A stretch of 64,000 nt of DNA, taken from assembly GCF_000013345.1 (NCBI RefSeq), contig NC_007777.1, positions 5,369,629 to 5,433,628 on the forward strand. The letters are read 5' to 3'. Each line of letters begins with the position of its first letter. The stretch's first letter is position 1. The stretch comes from Frankia casuarinae. Its GTDB lineage: Bacteria; Actinomycetota; Actinomycetes; Frankiales; Frankiaceae. Below, piece by piece: positions 56,057 through 64,000 of the stretch. The translations under genes and the position numbers were made by a program. The notes under the pieces were generated by a model. The model was given only the letters and a program-made list of their open reading frames with translations. It did not search any database and had not been told where the DNA came from.

Positions 56057-57048
56057 CACGCCGCTCCATTCGAGTCCCGACCCCGTTCCGCGAGTTCGCG
56101 CGCCGCGGCCAGATAGGACAGCGAGCCGCGCGACGTCGGATCGTACGTCAGCGCGGACTGCCCATAGCTCGGCGCCTCCGCCAGACGCACGTTCCGGGGG
56201 ATGGTAGTGGACAGCACCCGGTCCCCGAAGTGTTCCTTGACCTCATGGACGACCTGGTCGGCCAGTCTGGTCCGGGAGTCGTACATCGTGAGCAGGATGG
56301 TCGACAGACGCAGCTCCTGGTTCAGGTGCGCCTGCACCAGTTCCACGTTGCGCAGCAACATGCCGAGGCCCTCCAGCGCGTAGTACTCGCACTGGATCGG
56401 GATGAGCAGCTCACGGGCGGCCACGAGGGCGTTGACGGTCAGCAGCCCAAGAGAGGGCGGGCAGTCGATGAAAACATAGTCGACGTCCCGTTGCATGCTC
56501 GCGATGGCCCGCCGAAGCCGATTCTCCCGCGCCACCAGCGACACCAGCTCGATCTCCGCGCCGGCAAGATCGATCGTTGCGGGCGCGCAGAACAGCCCCG
56601 ACGCCTCGGCGGACTTCACGATGACCTCGTCGAGGGGCCGATCCCCCACCAGAACCTCGTAGATCGAGGGGACCCCGGAGTGATGGTTGACGCCGAGCGC
56701 CGTCGAGGCATTGCCCTGCGGGTCAAGATCGATCACCAGGACCCGGGAGCCATGAGATGCCAGCGCCGCCGCCAGGTTGACCGTCGTCGTCGTCTTCCCC
56801 ACACCGCCCTTCTGGTTGGCGACCGAGATGATGCGCCGCCGGGTGGGGCGAGGGAATGGTTGTCGTCGTTCTACCGCCAGTGCTTCCACTGCTGCTGCCG
56901 CCGCCGCTCCGATCGGGGTCGAGGGATCGAGCAGGTCCAGTGCGGGGAGCGCGGAGTCATAGCCCCGCAAGCCCCCACTCCTGGTCCCACCCTGGCCCGC
57001 CGACGCTGTTTCACGTGGAACGAGACTGTCCACGTGTCGGCTGGTCAC
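56056..57048 (-). CDS. parA: Chromosome partitioning ATPase ParA
   Basis: Drives segregation of ParB-parS complexes. The 330-residue protein has the deviant Walker [22 protein letters not shown] near residue 75, [10 protein letters not shown] near 105, and Walker [12 protein letters not shown] near 190. The start was set at GTG 57048 because GGGAGG lies 6 bases before it; ATG 57105 is a weaker choice. The gene start overlaps the end of rsmG by 38 bp, and a parS site lies in this overlap. Confidence 0.95.
   Translation of the reverse strand: MTSRHVDSLVPRETASAGQGGTRSGGLRGYDSALPALDLLDPSTPIGAAAAAAVEALAVERRQPFPRPTRRRIISVANQKGGVGKTTTTVNLAAALASHGSRVLVIDLDPQGNASTALGVNHHSGVPSIYEVLVGDRPLDEVIVKSAEASGLFCAPATIDLAGAEIELVSLVARENRLRRAIASMQRDVDYVFIDCPPSLGLLTVNALVAARELLIPIQCEYYALEGLGMLLRNVELVQAHLNQELRLSTILLTMYDSRTRLADQVVHEVKEHFGDRVLSTTIPRNVRLAEAPSYGQSALTYDPTSRGSLSYLAAARELAERGRDSNGAA
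57007..57022. promoter_or_regulatory. parS site inside parA
   Basis: TGTTTCACGTGGAACG matches the parS consensus TGTTTCACGTGAAACA at 14 of 16 positions. It spans codons about 9-14 of parA and the last bases of rsmG. Confidence 0.88.
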
Positions 57049-57808
57049 GACCGACCTCCCGTGATCGGAGTGAATCCCGTGACGTCCGTCTGACCTGTCT
57101 GCCATCGTGCCGCTCACCGTCGCCGCGCCCTCCCCTGCTCTCGGCCCGGGTGCGCTGGGATGAACGTACGGCCCGGAGGACACGGGCGGGTTCCTCCACC
57201 CGCCCCTCCCCGCACCTCACGACATCCACGGGATGCCAACCCTGAGTTCCGAGACCGCTGCGCGCGTCCTGCAGTTCCTCCAGGATCCGTGAACCGCGCA
57301 TCGCCAGCATGACACCACCTGGTCGTAGCATCGGAAAGAGGATTGCGCCCAGCCGCTCCAGGGGAGCGACCGCGCGGGCTACGGCTATCCCGAATCTACG
57401 ACCGTCCGGGCCGATTCCGGCATCTGGCGCGCGGCCACGTACCACAGAAATCTGGTCCTCCAGGCCTATGGTCGCCACAACCTCGTGCAGGAATCGGCAC
57501 CGGCGTTCCATCGGCTCGAGCAGCACCACCCGCAGATCCGGGCGGGCGAGCGCCAGCGGGATACCCGGCAGCCCCGCGCCGCTGCCGACGTCCACGACAT
57601 CGGCCTGCACCGGGACCACGTCGGCCAGGACCGCGCAGTTGAGTACGTGGCGGTCCCAGAGCCGGTCAGTCTCACGCGGACCGATCAGCCCGCGTTCGAC
57701 CCCGTCGGTCGCCAGCAACTCGACGTAGCGCGCCGCGGATCCGGTCCGCGTGCCGAAAATCTCCACCGCGACGGGGGGCACCTCGGGGGCATCCGGGAGA
57801 CCCGTCAT
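57011..57808 (-). CDS. rsmG: 16S rRNA (guanine-527-N7)-methyltransferase
   Basis: Methylates G527 of 16S rRNA with SAM. The 265-residue protein has the SAM motif [20 protein letters not shown] near residue 65, the RFLHEVV helix and the RAVAPLERL region. ATG 57808 follows GGAGG at 8 bases. The C-terminus runs about 35 residues past the usual end in an Arg/Ser-rich tail that overlaps parA. Confidence 0.92.
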   Translation of the reverse strand: MTGLPDAPEVPPVAVEIFGTRTGSAARYVELLATDGVERGLIGPRETDRLWDRHVLNCAVLADVVPVQADVVDVGSGAGLPGIPLALARPDLRVVLLEPMERRCRFLHEVVATIGLEDQISVVRGRAPDAGIGPDGRRFGIAVARAVAPLERLGAILFPMLRPGGVMLAMRGSRILEELQDARSGLGTQGWHPVDVVRCGEGRVEEPARVLRAVRSSQRTRAESRGGRGDGERHDGRQVRRTSRDSLRSREVGRDQPTRGQSRST

Positions 57809-58123
57809 GGCCGGATCCTCCGCCGTGCCGTGTGACCAGCCCGCGCCGGCCGGGCCGCCTGCGTCACCTCGACCGGCCACAGCATCGAGCCGAGCCGGGT
57901 TGGGACCGTGGGCATCACCAGGTGACCGCCGGCAGCGGGTGGGTGGAAGACCGGATCCGTGGACCCGGCCGGACAGGACCAGAAGGCCGGACAGGACGAG
58001 AAGGCCGGACAGGACGAGGAAGTCAGAAGACCGCGCACCCGACAAGCATCCCCGCCGGCCTCGACATGCTCCCGCCGCCACCCCCCCCCCGCGGGAGGCA
58101 CGGTTCCGGCCCGGGGACGGATG
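57809..58123. other. Intergenic region with 18-bp repeats
   Basis: 315 bp between rsmG and the GT39-like gene. Three 18-bp units (ggccggacaggacgagaa type) occur at about 57967-58020, and a run of ten C near 58079. No gene recognised. Confidence 0.55.
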
Positions 58124-59998
58124 TCAGGTCGTCCGGTAGGACACCACGGTCCGCCGCGGCCGATCGAGTCGCGGGGCGGCGCCGGCGCAGCGATCGAAGA
58201 CGGTCAGCGTTCCGGTGAGGGGGAACTGCCAGCCACGGCCGGCGCACCACCCCGCCCGGGGCAGCGCGGCCAGGTCGGGCGCGAGCGCCGGCCGCTCCGC
58301 GTCGAAGAGGAAGACGAGCAGCCGGGTCGGCGGGACCCGGCGGTTCGCCAGCTCGCCGACCAGGGAGGTACCCGCAGCGCCGAAGAAGATCGTGTCCTGC
58401 CGTGGTACCCGGGCCGGTACCCGCCCGGCGCCGGCGCTGGGGAGAGCTGCCGGCTCACGCGCCGGGTCGTCACTCGCCTCCATCGCGTACAGCCAGCCAG
58501 GCCGGGCGAGGCGACCCCCGACCACCACCAGGTCTCCCGGGCGGTGCAGCTGCCGGGCCGCGATGGCCGCGTCGACCATCCGATCGAGGCCACGAGTCCG
58601 GTGCCGATGATCCCAGAGCTGCCCGCTTCCCGACAGCGAGGTTCCCAGGAGCGGGACACCAAGCAAGATGATCATTGCGAGGCCGGCCAACGGCAGCACG
58701 GCGGTCGGAGAAATCGTGTTCGCGCTGGCGCTCGACGTCGGCGAGACACCGGAAACATCCAATCGTGACCGCTTGGTTACGGTTCCTCCGGTAGGGAGGG
58801 TCGGGGTCGCGGCCATCGGTGCCGGTACGGCCGGCTGAGGCCCGGCGGCGGGGATACGAGGTCGCACCGCCGCCACGAACAGGGCCACCAGCCGCCGGGT
58901 GCCCACCACGATCACAACGACGATCAGTGGCACGACGAAGAGGTTGGTCCGGGTCGGCCCGAACGGCCAGTACCGCGCGGCGCTCGCTCCCAGCATCAGC
59001 ACCTGGGCTCCGCCGAGCGCGGTGAGGAGCAGCCTGCCGTCCGGTCGTCGCGCCAGCACGAGGACGCCGGTCAGGCCGGCGATCGACACCGCCACGGCGA
59101 GCAGCACCGAGACAACCGGTCCCCCGGGCACCGTCGCATGGATGAGGCTCGGGTCGAACCGGTCGATGCCGGGCGGCATACCGGTAATGAAGGCTCGCAT
59201 CTGATCGACGATGAAGCGTACGGCCTCGACCGGCCCACGACCGGCAATGAACTGGCGATCCCAGTAGTCGCCGCGACGCTGACTGGACTGGTGCCCGATG
59301 AAGAACACGGTGTGTGCCACGCTGATGGCGACCGCGGGCAGGCATTCCACCAGTCGCCAGCGCCGCGCCGGACCGCGCCATACCTCCGCGGTCGCCAACG
59401 GCAGCACCAGAAAGATCCCGGGCACGGCGGTCAGGGCCAACAGGCCCGCCGCGGTGCGTCGCAGGAGCCGGGCACGGGAGAACCCGCCGGTGACAGGTGC
59501 AGGCCACGGGGACAGCGAGGGCCGCGGAGATGATCCGGTCGACCAGGCGAGGACGATGCAGACAGCGGCCAGCGCCTCGACGGAATACGGCTTGAGTTGG
59601 GTCGCGAGATCCAAGAAGGTCACGTTCAGGCACAGCCAGCACGTGGCGAACACCGCCGCGACCAGGCCGGTGAAACGGCGGGTGAGCAGGACGATCGCGG
59701 CGCCGAGCAAGGGCACGGCAAGATACCCGGGAAGCCGGAGCGACCAGCTGTGCCAGCCGAGGAGCTCGCCGGCCACCCGGGTCAGGCCGAACCAACCCAG
59801 CGCCGAGGGGGTGTTGGCGACGGTCAGCTCCGGCCAGAACGAGGACGCCGGTTCGCTGACGAAGTGGGCGCGCCAGATCTCGTCGTACCAGAAGGGTCTG
59901 GTCAGATAGGCATGCAGAACGCCGAGCACGGCCGCCAAGCCGACACCCACGGCGGCGGCCAGCACGAGGGAACGCGTCGGCCGGCGCCGACCCGCCAT
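58124..59998 (-). CDS. Polytopic membrane glycosyltransferase, GT39/ArnT-like
   Basis: A 624-residue protein with about ten membrane helices. The first external loop carries RPFWYDEIWRAHF, an acidic pair placed as in the GT-C enzymes that use polyprenol-phosphate sugars. A disordered segment (about 395-430) splits the membrane part, and a soluble 170-residue domain ends the protein. Substrate unknown. It sits 13 bp after jag on the same strand, between jag and rsmG, where most actinobacteria have no extra gene. Confidence 0.75.
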   Translation of the reverse strand: MAGRRRPTRSLVLAAAVGVGLAAVLGVLHAYLTRPFWYDEIWRAHFVSEPASSFWPELTVANTPSALGWFGLTRVAGELLGWHSWSLRLPGYLAVPLLGAAIVLLTRRFTGLVAAVFATCWLCLNVTFLDLATQLKPYSVEALAAVCIVLAWSTGSSPRPSLSPWPAPVTGGFSRARLLRRTAAGLLALTAVPGIFLVLPLATAEVWRGPARRWRLVECLPAVAISVAHTVFFIGHQSSQRRGDYWDRQFIAGRGPVEAVRFIVDQMRAFITGMPPGIDRFDPSLIHATVPGGPVVSVLLAVAVSIAGLTGVLVLARRPDGRLLLTALGGAQVLMLGASAARYWPFGPTRTNLFVVPLIVVVIVVGTRRLVALFVAAVRPRIPAAGPQPAVPAPMAATPTLPTGGTVTKRSRLDVSGVSPTSSASANTISPTAVLPLAGLAMIILLGVPLLGTSLSGSGQLWDHRHRTRGLDRMVDAAIAARQLHRPGDLVVVGGRLARPGWLYAMEASDDPAREPAALPSAGAGRVPARVPRQDTIFFGAAGTSLVGELANRRVPPTRLLVFLFDAERPALAPDLAALPRAGWCAGRGWQFPLTGTLTVFDRCAGAAPRLDRPRRTVVSYRTT

Positions 59999-60011
59999 CG
60001 GTCGGCGCCGG

Positions 60012-60566
60012 TCAGCCGAGAAGGATGACTACCCGGCGGCCGGGTTCCTCGCCCTCGGACTCGCTGTGCACGCCGTCGATCCCGGCGACGGTGTCGTGCA
60101 CCACCTTGCGCTCGAACGGCGTCATGGGAGCCAGCTTCTCCGGCTCACCGCGCGTGATGGCACGCGACGCCGCGGCGATCGCGATCTTGCGTAGCTCGAC
60201 CCGCCGCCGGGCGCGATGGCCGCCGACGTCGAGCATGAGACGGCTGCGGGTGCCCGTCTTCTGGAGCACCGCGAGCCTGGTCAGTTCCTGCAACGCCTCC
60301 AGCGTCTCGCCGCCCGCCCCGATGAGCTTGTCCAGCCCCTCGCCCACCACGGCGACGACGGCGCGGCCGCTCTCGACGTCGAGGTCGAGGTCACCGTCCA
60401 TGTCGACGATGTCGAGCAGACCCTCGATGTAGTCGGCGGCGATCTCGCCTTCCAACTCGAGATCGGACAGACGCCGATCCTCCGTGCCGGCGGTCTCGTC
60501 CGAGGAAGCGTGCTCGTCGGAGGCTCCGGCTCCATCCACAGCCAGTTCAGGTGCCGAACCGGTCAT
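60012..60566 (-). CDS. jag: RNA-binding protein Jag/KhpB
   Basis: A 184-residue protein with a KH domain (LDKLIGAGGETLEALQELTRLAV, about 75-100) and a C-terminal R3H domain (FERKVVHDTVAGIDGVHSESEGEEP). KhpB-type proteins bind RNA and influence cell shape and division. The acidic first 45 residues are poorly conserved. GGAGAG precedes ATG 60566. Follows yidC by 117 bp, as in most bacteria. Confidence 0.92.
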   Translation of the reverse strand: MTGSAPELAVDGAGASDEHASSDETAGTEDRRLSDLELEGEIAADYIEGLLDIVDMDGDLDLDVESGRAVVAVVGEGLDKLIGAGGETLEALQELTRLAVLQKTGTRSRLMLDVGGHRARRRVELRKIAIAAASRAITRGEPEKLAPMTPFERKVVHDTVAGIDGVHSESEGEEPGRRVVILLG

Positions 60567-60683
60567 CAGCGACTCTCCAGGGGAACGGGGACAGCGGAGC
60601 AGAGATTACGGGATGCCGCCACTCGATGACGAAATCGGGTCGGCAGCCTGCCTGCCGGTCGGTCGGGAACGGCGTCTCCCGGA

Positions 60684-62072
60684 TCAACGCCGCCCACCGG
60701 GCCGCTTGCTCTTGCCGCGCCGTTTCGCGGGTCGGGAGCCGCCGACCTGGCGCCGCACTCCGGCGGGTACGGGTGCCGGCCGGGGCGTGCTCTCCCCGTC
60801 GGAGGGCGCCGTCGGCCCGCTCGCCGCGCTCTGCCCGGCATTCTTGCCCGGGGCGTTCCTGCGGCCCGCCGCGCTGGTCTTCGCCTCCGCGCTGCGCCCC
60901 GTGGATGCGGCCGTGGTAGCGGCGACGCCGTTGTCCGAGACGCCGTTGTCCGAGACGCCACCGCCCGAGACGCCGTTGGCCCCGGGACCGCCCGGCGCCC
61001 CCGCCTTACCGCTCTTCGGGGTCGTCGCCGCTTTCGGGGTCGTCGTGGTACGGCTCGCGGTCGAGGTGCCGTTACGGGACCGGGTGCCGGGGGGAGCCGT
61101 CGAGGACGTCCGACCGGCCGCCGCGGCACCGGAATCGCCGCCCTTGGTCGGGGTCACCGAGGCGGACCGGGGGCGGTTCTTCGACTTCGCCCCGGCTCGG
61201 ACACCGGGAGCCGGCCGAGCGGGGGTGACGGCACCGCCGGCGGCCGGACGGGCACCGGGCAGCCGGCCGTTCGCATCCGCGGGCTTGATCGGCGGCATCT
61301 TCTTCATGATGAAGAACTGCTGGCCCATGCTCCACAGGTTGGTGGTGAGCCAGTACAGCAGCACAGCGATCGGGAAACGGAAACCAAAGAAGGCGAGCAT
61401 CAGCGGGGAGCCATAGAGCAGCGCCTTCTGCACCATCGCCTGCTGCGGGTCGAGCGGCCCGGTGCGGGCCATGATCTGGCGCTGCGTGAGGAAGGTCGTA
61501 AGACCCATCAGCACGATCAGGACGATCGCGAGAATCCTGACGTGCGTGCTGTCGACGCCGAGGAAGTGCGAGAAATCGCCATCGGAGGTGAACTTGCTCG
61601 CCAGCGAGATGCCGAACACCTTGGCCGAGGCGATCTGCTCCACCTGGTCTGCGGAGAGCCCGACCCGGGGACGCCAGACCAGCGAGTGGTTCGGACCCTC
61701 GTTCATCGGCGCCAGGTGGGTGAACACGTGGAACAGCGAGATGAACAGCGGGATCTGGAGGAAGATCGGGAGGCAGCCGAGGAGCGGGTTTCCGTGCTCC
61801 CGCTGCAGCGCCATCATCTCCTGCTGCATGCGGGGTTTGTCGTGCCCATGCTTCTCCCGGATCTCCTTGATCCGGGGCTGCATCATCTGCATCGTCCGCT
61901 GCGACTTCACCTGCTTGACGAACAGCGGGAAGATCAGAATACGGACGCAGACGACCAGCAGGACGACCGAAAAGGCCCAGGAGAAGAAACTGTCAGCACC
62001 AAAGATCGGCGCAAATCCCCGGTGAAAGAAGACGATCGCGTTCGCCGCGAGGTGGTATAGGGGATCCAACAA
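60684..62072 (-). CDS. yidC: Membrane protein insertase YidC
   Basis: Inserts and folds membrane proteins, alone or with Sec. The 462-residue protein has the YidC/Oxa1 core at residues 1-270: FSVVLLVVCVRILIFPLFVKQ with the conserved Arg in the groove helix, GCLPIFLQIPLFISLFHV, and LLYWLTTNLWSMGQQF. A long basic, Ala/Thr/Lys/Gly-rich tail follows (about 190 residues, with SDNGV repeats) that could touch the ribosome. The start is TTG 62072 with AGGAG 8 bases upstream. Confidence 0.93.
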   Translation of the reverse strand: MLDPLYHLAANAIVFFHRGFAPIFGADSFFSWAFSVVLLVVCVRILIFPLFVKQVKSQRTMQMMQPRIKEIREKHGHDKPRMQQEMMALQREHGNPLLGCLPIFLQIPLFISLFHVFTHLAPMNEGPNHSLVWRPRVGLSADQVEQIASAKVFGISLASKFTSDGDFSHFLGVDSTHVRILAIVLIVLMGLTTFLTQRQIMARTGPLDPQQAMVQKALLYGSPLMLAFFGFRFPIAVLLYWLTTNLWSMGQQFFIMKKMPPIKPADANGRLPGARPAAGGAVTPARPAPGVRAGAKSKNRPRSASVTPTKGGDSGAAAAGRTSSTAPPGTRSRNGTSTASRTTTTPKAATTPKSGKAGAPGGPGANGVSGGGVSDNGVSDNGVAATTAASTGRSAEAKTSAAGRRNAPGKNAGQSAASGPTAPSDGESTPRPAPVPAGVRRQVGGSRPAKRRGKSKRPGGRR

Positions 62073-62084
62073 CGGTCTGACTCC

Positions 62085-62615
62085 TCACACCCACGGTCCA
62101 CGACCGGAACCGACGATCTCGGCCCGCATCCCCTGACTGGGAGACGGGGGACCATGCCTGTGGACGGGCGGTACGGCGACGGCCGGATCGCCCGCGCTCC
62201 GACCGTCGGGAGGCCCGCCGGGGTCGGCCGTCGCGCCCCTGGGTCTCCGAACGATTCCCGGACCCGGATCCGTTCCCGGCACGGGGTCGTAGCCGCCTGC
62301 CGCGAGCGGTTGGCAGCGCAGCAACCGGGCGACGGCGAGGACACCGCCACGCACACCCCCGTGGCGCCGCACCGCGGCCAGCGCGTAGGCGCTACAGGAT
62401 GGCTCGAACCGGCACAGGCCGGCGTTGCGGGCCGACCAGCCGGCTCGGTAGAGCCGCACGAGCCCGGCAAAGGTCCAGGATAGGGGACCGCGTACCGCGC
62501 CGTCGGCGTTGCGGGCGACCCGCGGCAGGCGGCGCCACACCATCCGGGAGGCCAGCAGGAGGTCGACGACGGCCGCCGTGGCCAGCAGCACGACCAGCAC
62601 CGTCCCGGCGGTCAT
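62085..62615 (-). CDS. yidD: Membrane insertion efficiency factor YidD
   Basis: A 176-residue protein with the YidD core [35 protein letters not shown] ... [13 protein letters not shown] at residues about 50-115, here joined to an N-terminal membrane helix and a 60-residue Pro/Gly-rich tail. Core YidD is about 70-90 residues, so both ends are extended. ATG 62615 overlaps the rnpA stop by four bases (ATGA). Confidence 0.9.
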   Translation of the reverse strand: MTAGTVLVVLLATAAVVDLLLASRMVWRRLPRVARNADGAVRGPLSWTFAGLVRLYRAGWSARNAGLCRFEPSCSAYALAAVRRHGGVRGGVLAVARLLRCQPLAAGGYDPVPGTDPGPGIVRRPRGATADPGGPPDGRSAGDPAVAVPPVHRHGPPSPSQGMRAEIVGSGRGPWV

Positions 62616-62983
62616 CGTCCACGCCCATCCGGGCGCCTGGCACCCGCCGGCCGGGCCACCCTGGTGAGCGCGGTGTCCAGCGCACGGCCGAGCTCCGCGG
62701 AGCTCGCCGTCGCCGCATCGGGCAGCGCACGCACGACCAGCATCGTCCCTGGCGCGAGCGTGTCCAGCCGAACCCGTACCTGTTCCCGCAACCGGCGCCG
62801 CACCCTGTTACGCACGACCGCCTTCCCCACCCGGCGGCCGACCACGAAGCCGGCCCGCGCCGGATCGTCGCTTGTTGTCCACAGGCTGTGGACAACAAGC
62901 GGACCGGATCGGGTTCGCCGACCCATGGTCCCCACCCGGGCATGTTCGTCCCGGGTTCGGACGCGAGAGCCCTCAGGAAGCAT
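62612..62983 (-). CDS. rnpA: Ribonuclease P protein component
   Basis: Protein subunit of the enzyme that matures tRNA 5' ends; 123 residues. The RNase P signature is [28 protein letters not shown] near residues 42-70. It starts MLPEGSRVR in the family manner. The coding sequence contains a perfect 33-bp palindrome with two DnaA boxes (codons for [10 protein letters not shown]). Located 40 bp after rpmH. Confidence 0.93.
   Translation of the reverse strand: MLPEGSRVRTRDEHARVGTMGRRTRSGPLVVHSLWTTSDDPARAGFVVGRRVGKAVVRNRVRRRLREQVRVRLDTLAPGTMLVVRALPDAATASSAELGRALDTALTRVARPAGARRPDGRGR
62869..62901. promoter_or_regulatory. Palindromic DnaA-box pair inside rnpA
   Basis: Two perfect 16-bp arms, CGCTTGTTGTCCACAG and its complement, around a single G. 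Each arm contains the actinobacterial DnaA box TTGTCCACA (62875-62883 and, reversed, 62887-62895). About 1.1 kb from the window end where dnaA is expected. Confidence 0.65.
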
Positions 62984-63023
62984 GACCGGCGGGGGTACCA
63001 GCAGGACCAGCGGGAACCCGCCG

Positions 63024-63161
63024 TCAGGCGGAGAGCTCGCTGCGGCCCTTACGACGGCGGGCGGACAGGATCGCGCGGCCCGCGCGAGTCCGCATGCGCA
63101 GTCGGAACCCGTGCGTGCGGGCCCGCCGACGGTTGTTCGGCTGGAAGGTGCGCTTACTCAC
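63024..63161 (-). CDS. rpmH: 50S ribosomal protein L34
   Basis: A 45-residue, very basic protein ([29 protein letters not shown] as core, split here by position 30). The GTG start at 63161 has GGAG at a suitable distance. First gene of the rpmH-rnpA-yidD-yidC-jag cluster that marks the left flank of dnaA. Confidence 0.96.
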   Translation of the reverse strand: MSKRTFQPNNRRRARTHGFRLRMRTRAGRAILSARRRKGRSELSA

Positions 63162-64000
63162 GTGAGAACTCCGTCTGCAAGATGGACGCGGGCGGTGATC
63201 TTCGCCGCCGAGGGAGAGTGGGCCGCACCACACGGTCCTGACAAGCAGATCCCACGACAAACGAAGCGGTCTAACACCGCGGTTCGGCCTAGCCTACACA
63301 GGGCGGTGCCTCGGACGGTCCGGCGGCGAGGGATCGCTGCCGGGCAGGGGGCCTTCGGCGGCCGGCGGCCGGCGGCCCCGGGCCCGCCGGCCGCACCACC
63401 ACCATTCGGTCATCACCCGGTCGCCGCCAGGGCAACCCGGACACGACGGCACCACACCGGAGGTCAAGGTGCGAGCGCACCGCGGCCGCGGCGGGCCGGC
63501 ATCCGTCCGGCGGCCGTGGAATGCCACACTGCCGTGGCGGGCCCTCGGTGCCGCCGACGATGGGGCAGGGACGCGGCGCGGCCACCGCGGATACGTTCCG
63601 GCCCCGGCACGGCGGCTCGGGCCGCGCCTTACGATCCTGGTGGCAACGTCTCACTCGGGGCGGGCACCAGACGGCGTCAGGTATGCCCGCGTTCGGTGAG
63701 AACGACCGGCTCGGTGCACCCTGACCTGTGGAAAACGCCTGTGGAGAGGGCGGTCGGCGGAGGGGCCAGGGCGGAACGGGGGGACCTGAAGCGGATTCGA
63801 ATGACCTCACTAATACAGGTTCATCCCCGGGAACGAGCCGGTTGCGCCACGCCGCATGCCGTGTCGTGTCCATGCACAGGTTGTGGACGACGATGTGGAG
63901 AACCATCGCGACGAGGCCCCTCGGTCGCTCGGTGGCCGGGGACCACATCACCAGCCGCATCAGCCGCGGCGCACCTCCAGCACGCGGGGAGCAGCACCAC
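63162..64000. promoter_or_regulatory. rpmH-dnaA intergenic region with DnaA-box-like words
   Basis: 839 bp to the window end without a convincing gene. It should carry the rpmH promoter (left) and the dnaA promoter (right). DnaA-box-like words are TGTGGAAAA at 63727, TGTGGAGAG at 63740, TGTGGACGA at 63882 and TGTGGAGAA at 63894, none perfect. The main origin in actinobacteria usually lies between dnaA and dnaN, outside this window. Confidence 0.6.

Noticed and set aside
58075..58092. C10 run as a phase-variable tract
   Set aside because: It lies in a gap with no frame or clear promoter depending on it.
63151..63170. parS-like TTACTCACGTGAGAA near rpmH
   Set aside because: Core departs from TTTCACGTGAAA at symmetrical positions and is explained by the rpmH GTG start and its ribosome binding site.
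63289..63960. 223-codon minus-strand frame upstream of dnaA
   Set aside because: Product is Arg/Pro-rich without motifs, codon pattern is not gene-like, and it covers the expected dnaA promoter region.

Overview
The window is high-GC actinobacterial DNA. Most likely it comes from Frankia (Frankiaceae): the gene order is that of the actinobacterial chromosomal origin region, and many coding linkers carry expanded in-frame tandem repeats. The genus is an inference from gene content and composition, not a database match. From about 23 kb to the right end the order follows the rpmH-to-dnaB block of Streptomyces, which corresponds to the Mycobacterium tuberculosis segments Rv0046c-Rv0058 and Rv3907c-Rv3924c. 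dnaA itself should lie just beyond base 64000.

Left part, 1-23 kb (accessory and metabolic). A minus-strand operon encodes a cytosolic NAD(P)-type [NiFe]-hydrogenase (beta subunit, cyclic-nucleotide-binding protein, gamma subunit, small subunit cut by the window edge). Next come a NUDIX/histidine-phosphatase sanitising enzyme, a CBS-domain protein, a DoxX protein and a NERD-UvrD helicase preceded by a perfect LexA (SOS) box. A lower-GC stretch (8.8-10.5 kb) holds an orphan small protein, a scrambled IS607 remnant and tRNA-Ala(TGC). It is followed by an orphan ParA ATPase, a mycothiol-dependent isomerase-like protein, a DLW-39 small protein, a degenerate NERD membrane protein, the ergothioneine genes egtABCD, and ilvD.

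Middle part, 23-40.5 kb. dnaB has its own LexA-like box and a DnaA-box cluster upstream. Then follow rplI-rpsR-ssb-rpsF, a 104-114 bp tandem array, two membrane mannosyltransferases and a class A penicillin-binding protein. After these come a DUF5318 zinc protein, a PadR regulator with a clear operator-like dyad, inositol-3-phosphate synthase, an MFS transporter and the CCA-adding enzyme.

Right part, 40.5-64 kb (origin-proximal core). DUF6049 protein, murJ and a separate pseudokinase are followed by a decayed sigM next to an intact anti-sigma factor. trxB-trxA lies behind a textbook SigR-type promoter, then cwlM, a GNAT protein, a 19-bp iteron-like array, parB-parA with two parS sites, rsmG, an inserted GT39-like membrane protein, and jag-yidC-yidD-rnpA-rpmH. 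DnaA-box-like words occur repeatedly: between dnaB and rplI, inside padR, as a perfect palindrome inside rnpA, beside the orphan ParA, and upstream of dnaA.

Functionally the window joins chromosome replication and segregation (dnaB, ssb, parAB/parS, DnaA boxes), cell-wall synthesis (PBP, MurJ, pseudokinase, CwlM), membrane insertion and RNA processing (yidC, yidD, jag, rnpA), and thiol redox balance (trxBA, ergothioneine, inositol synthesis for mycothiol, mycothiol-dependent enzyme).
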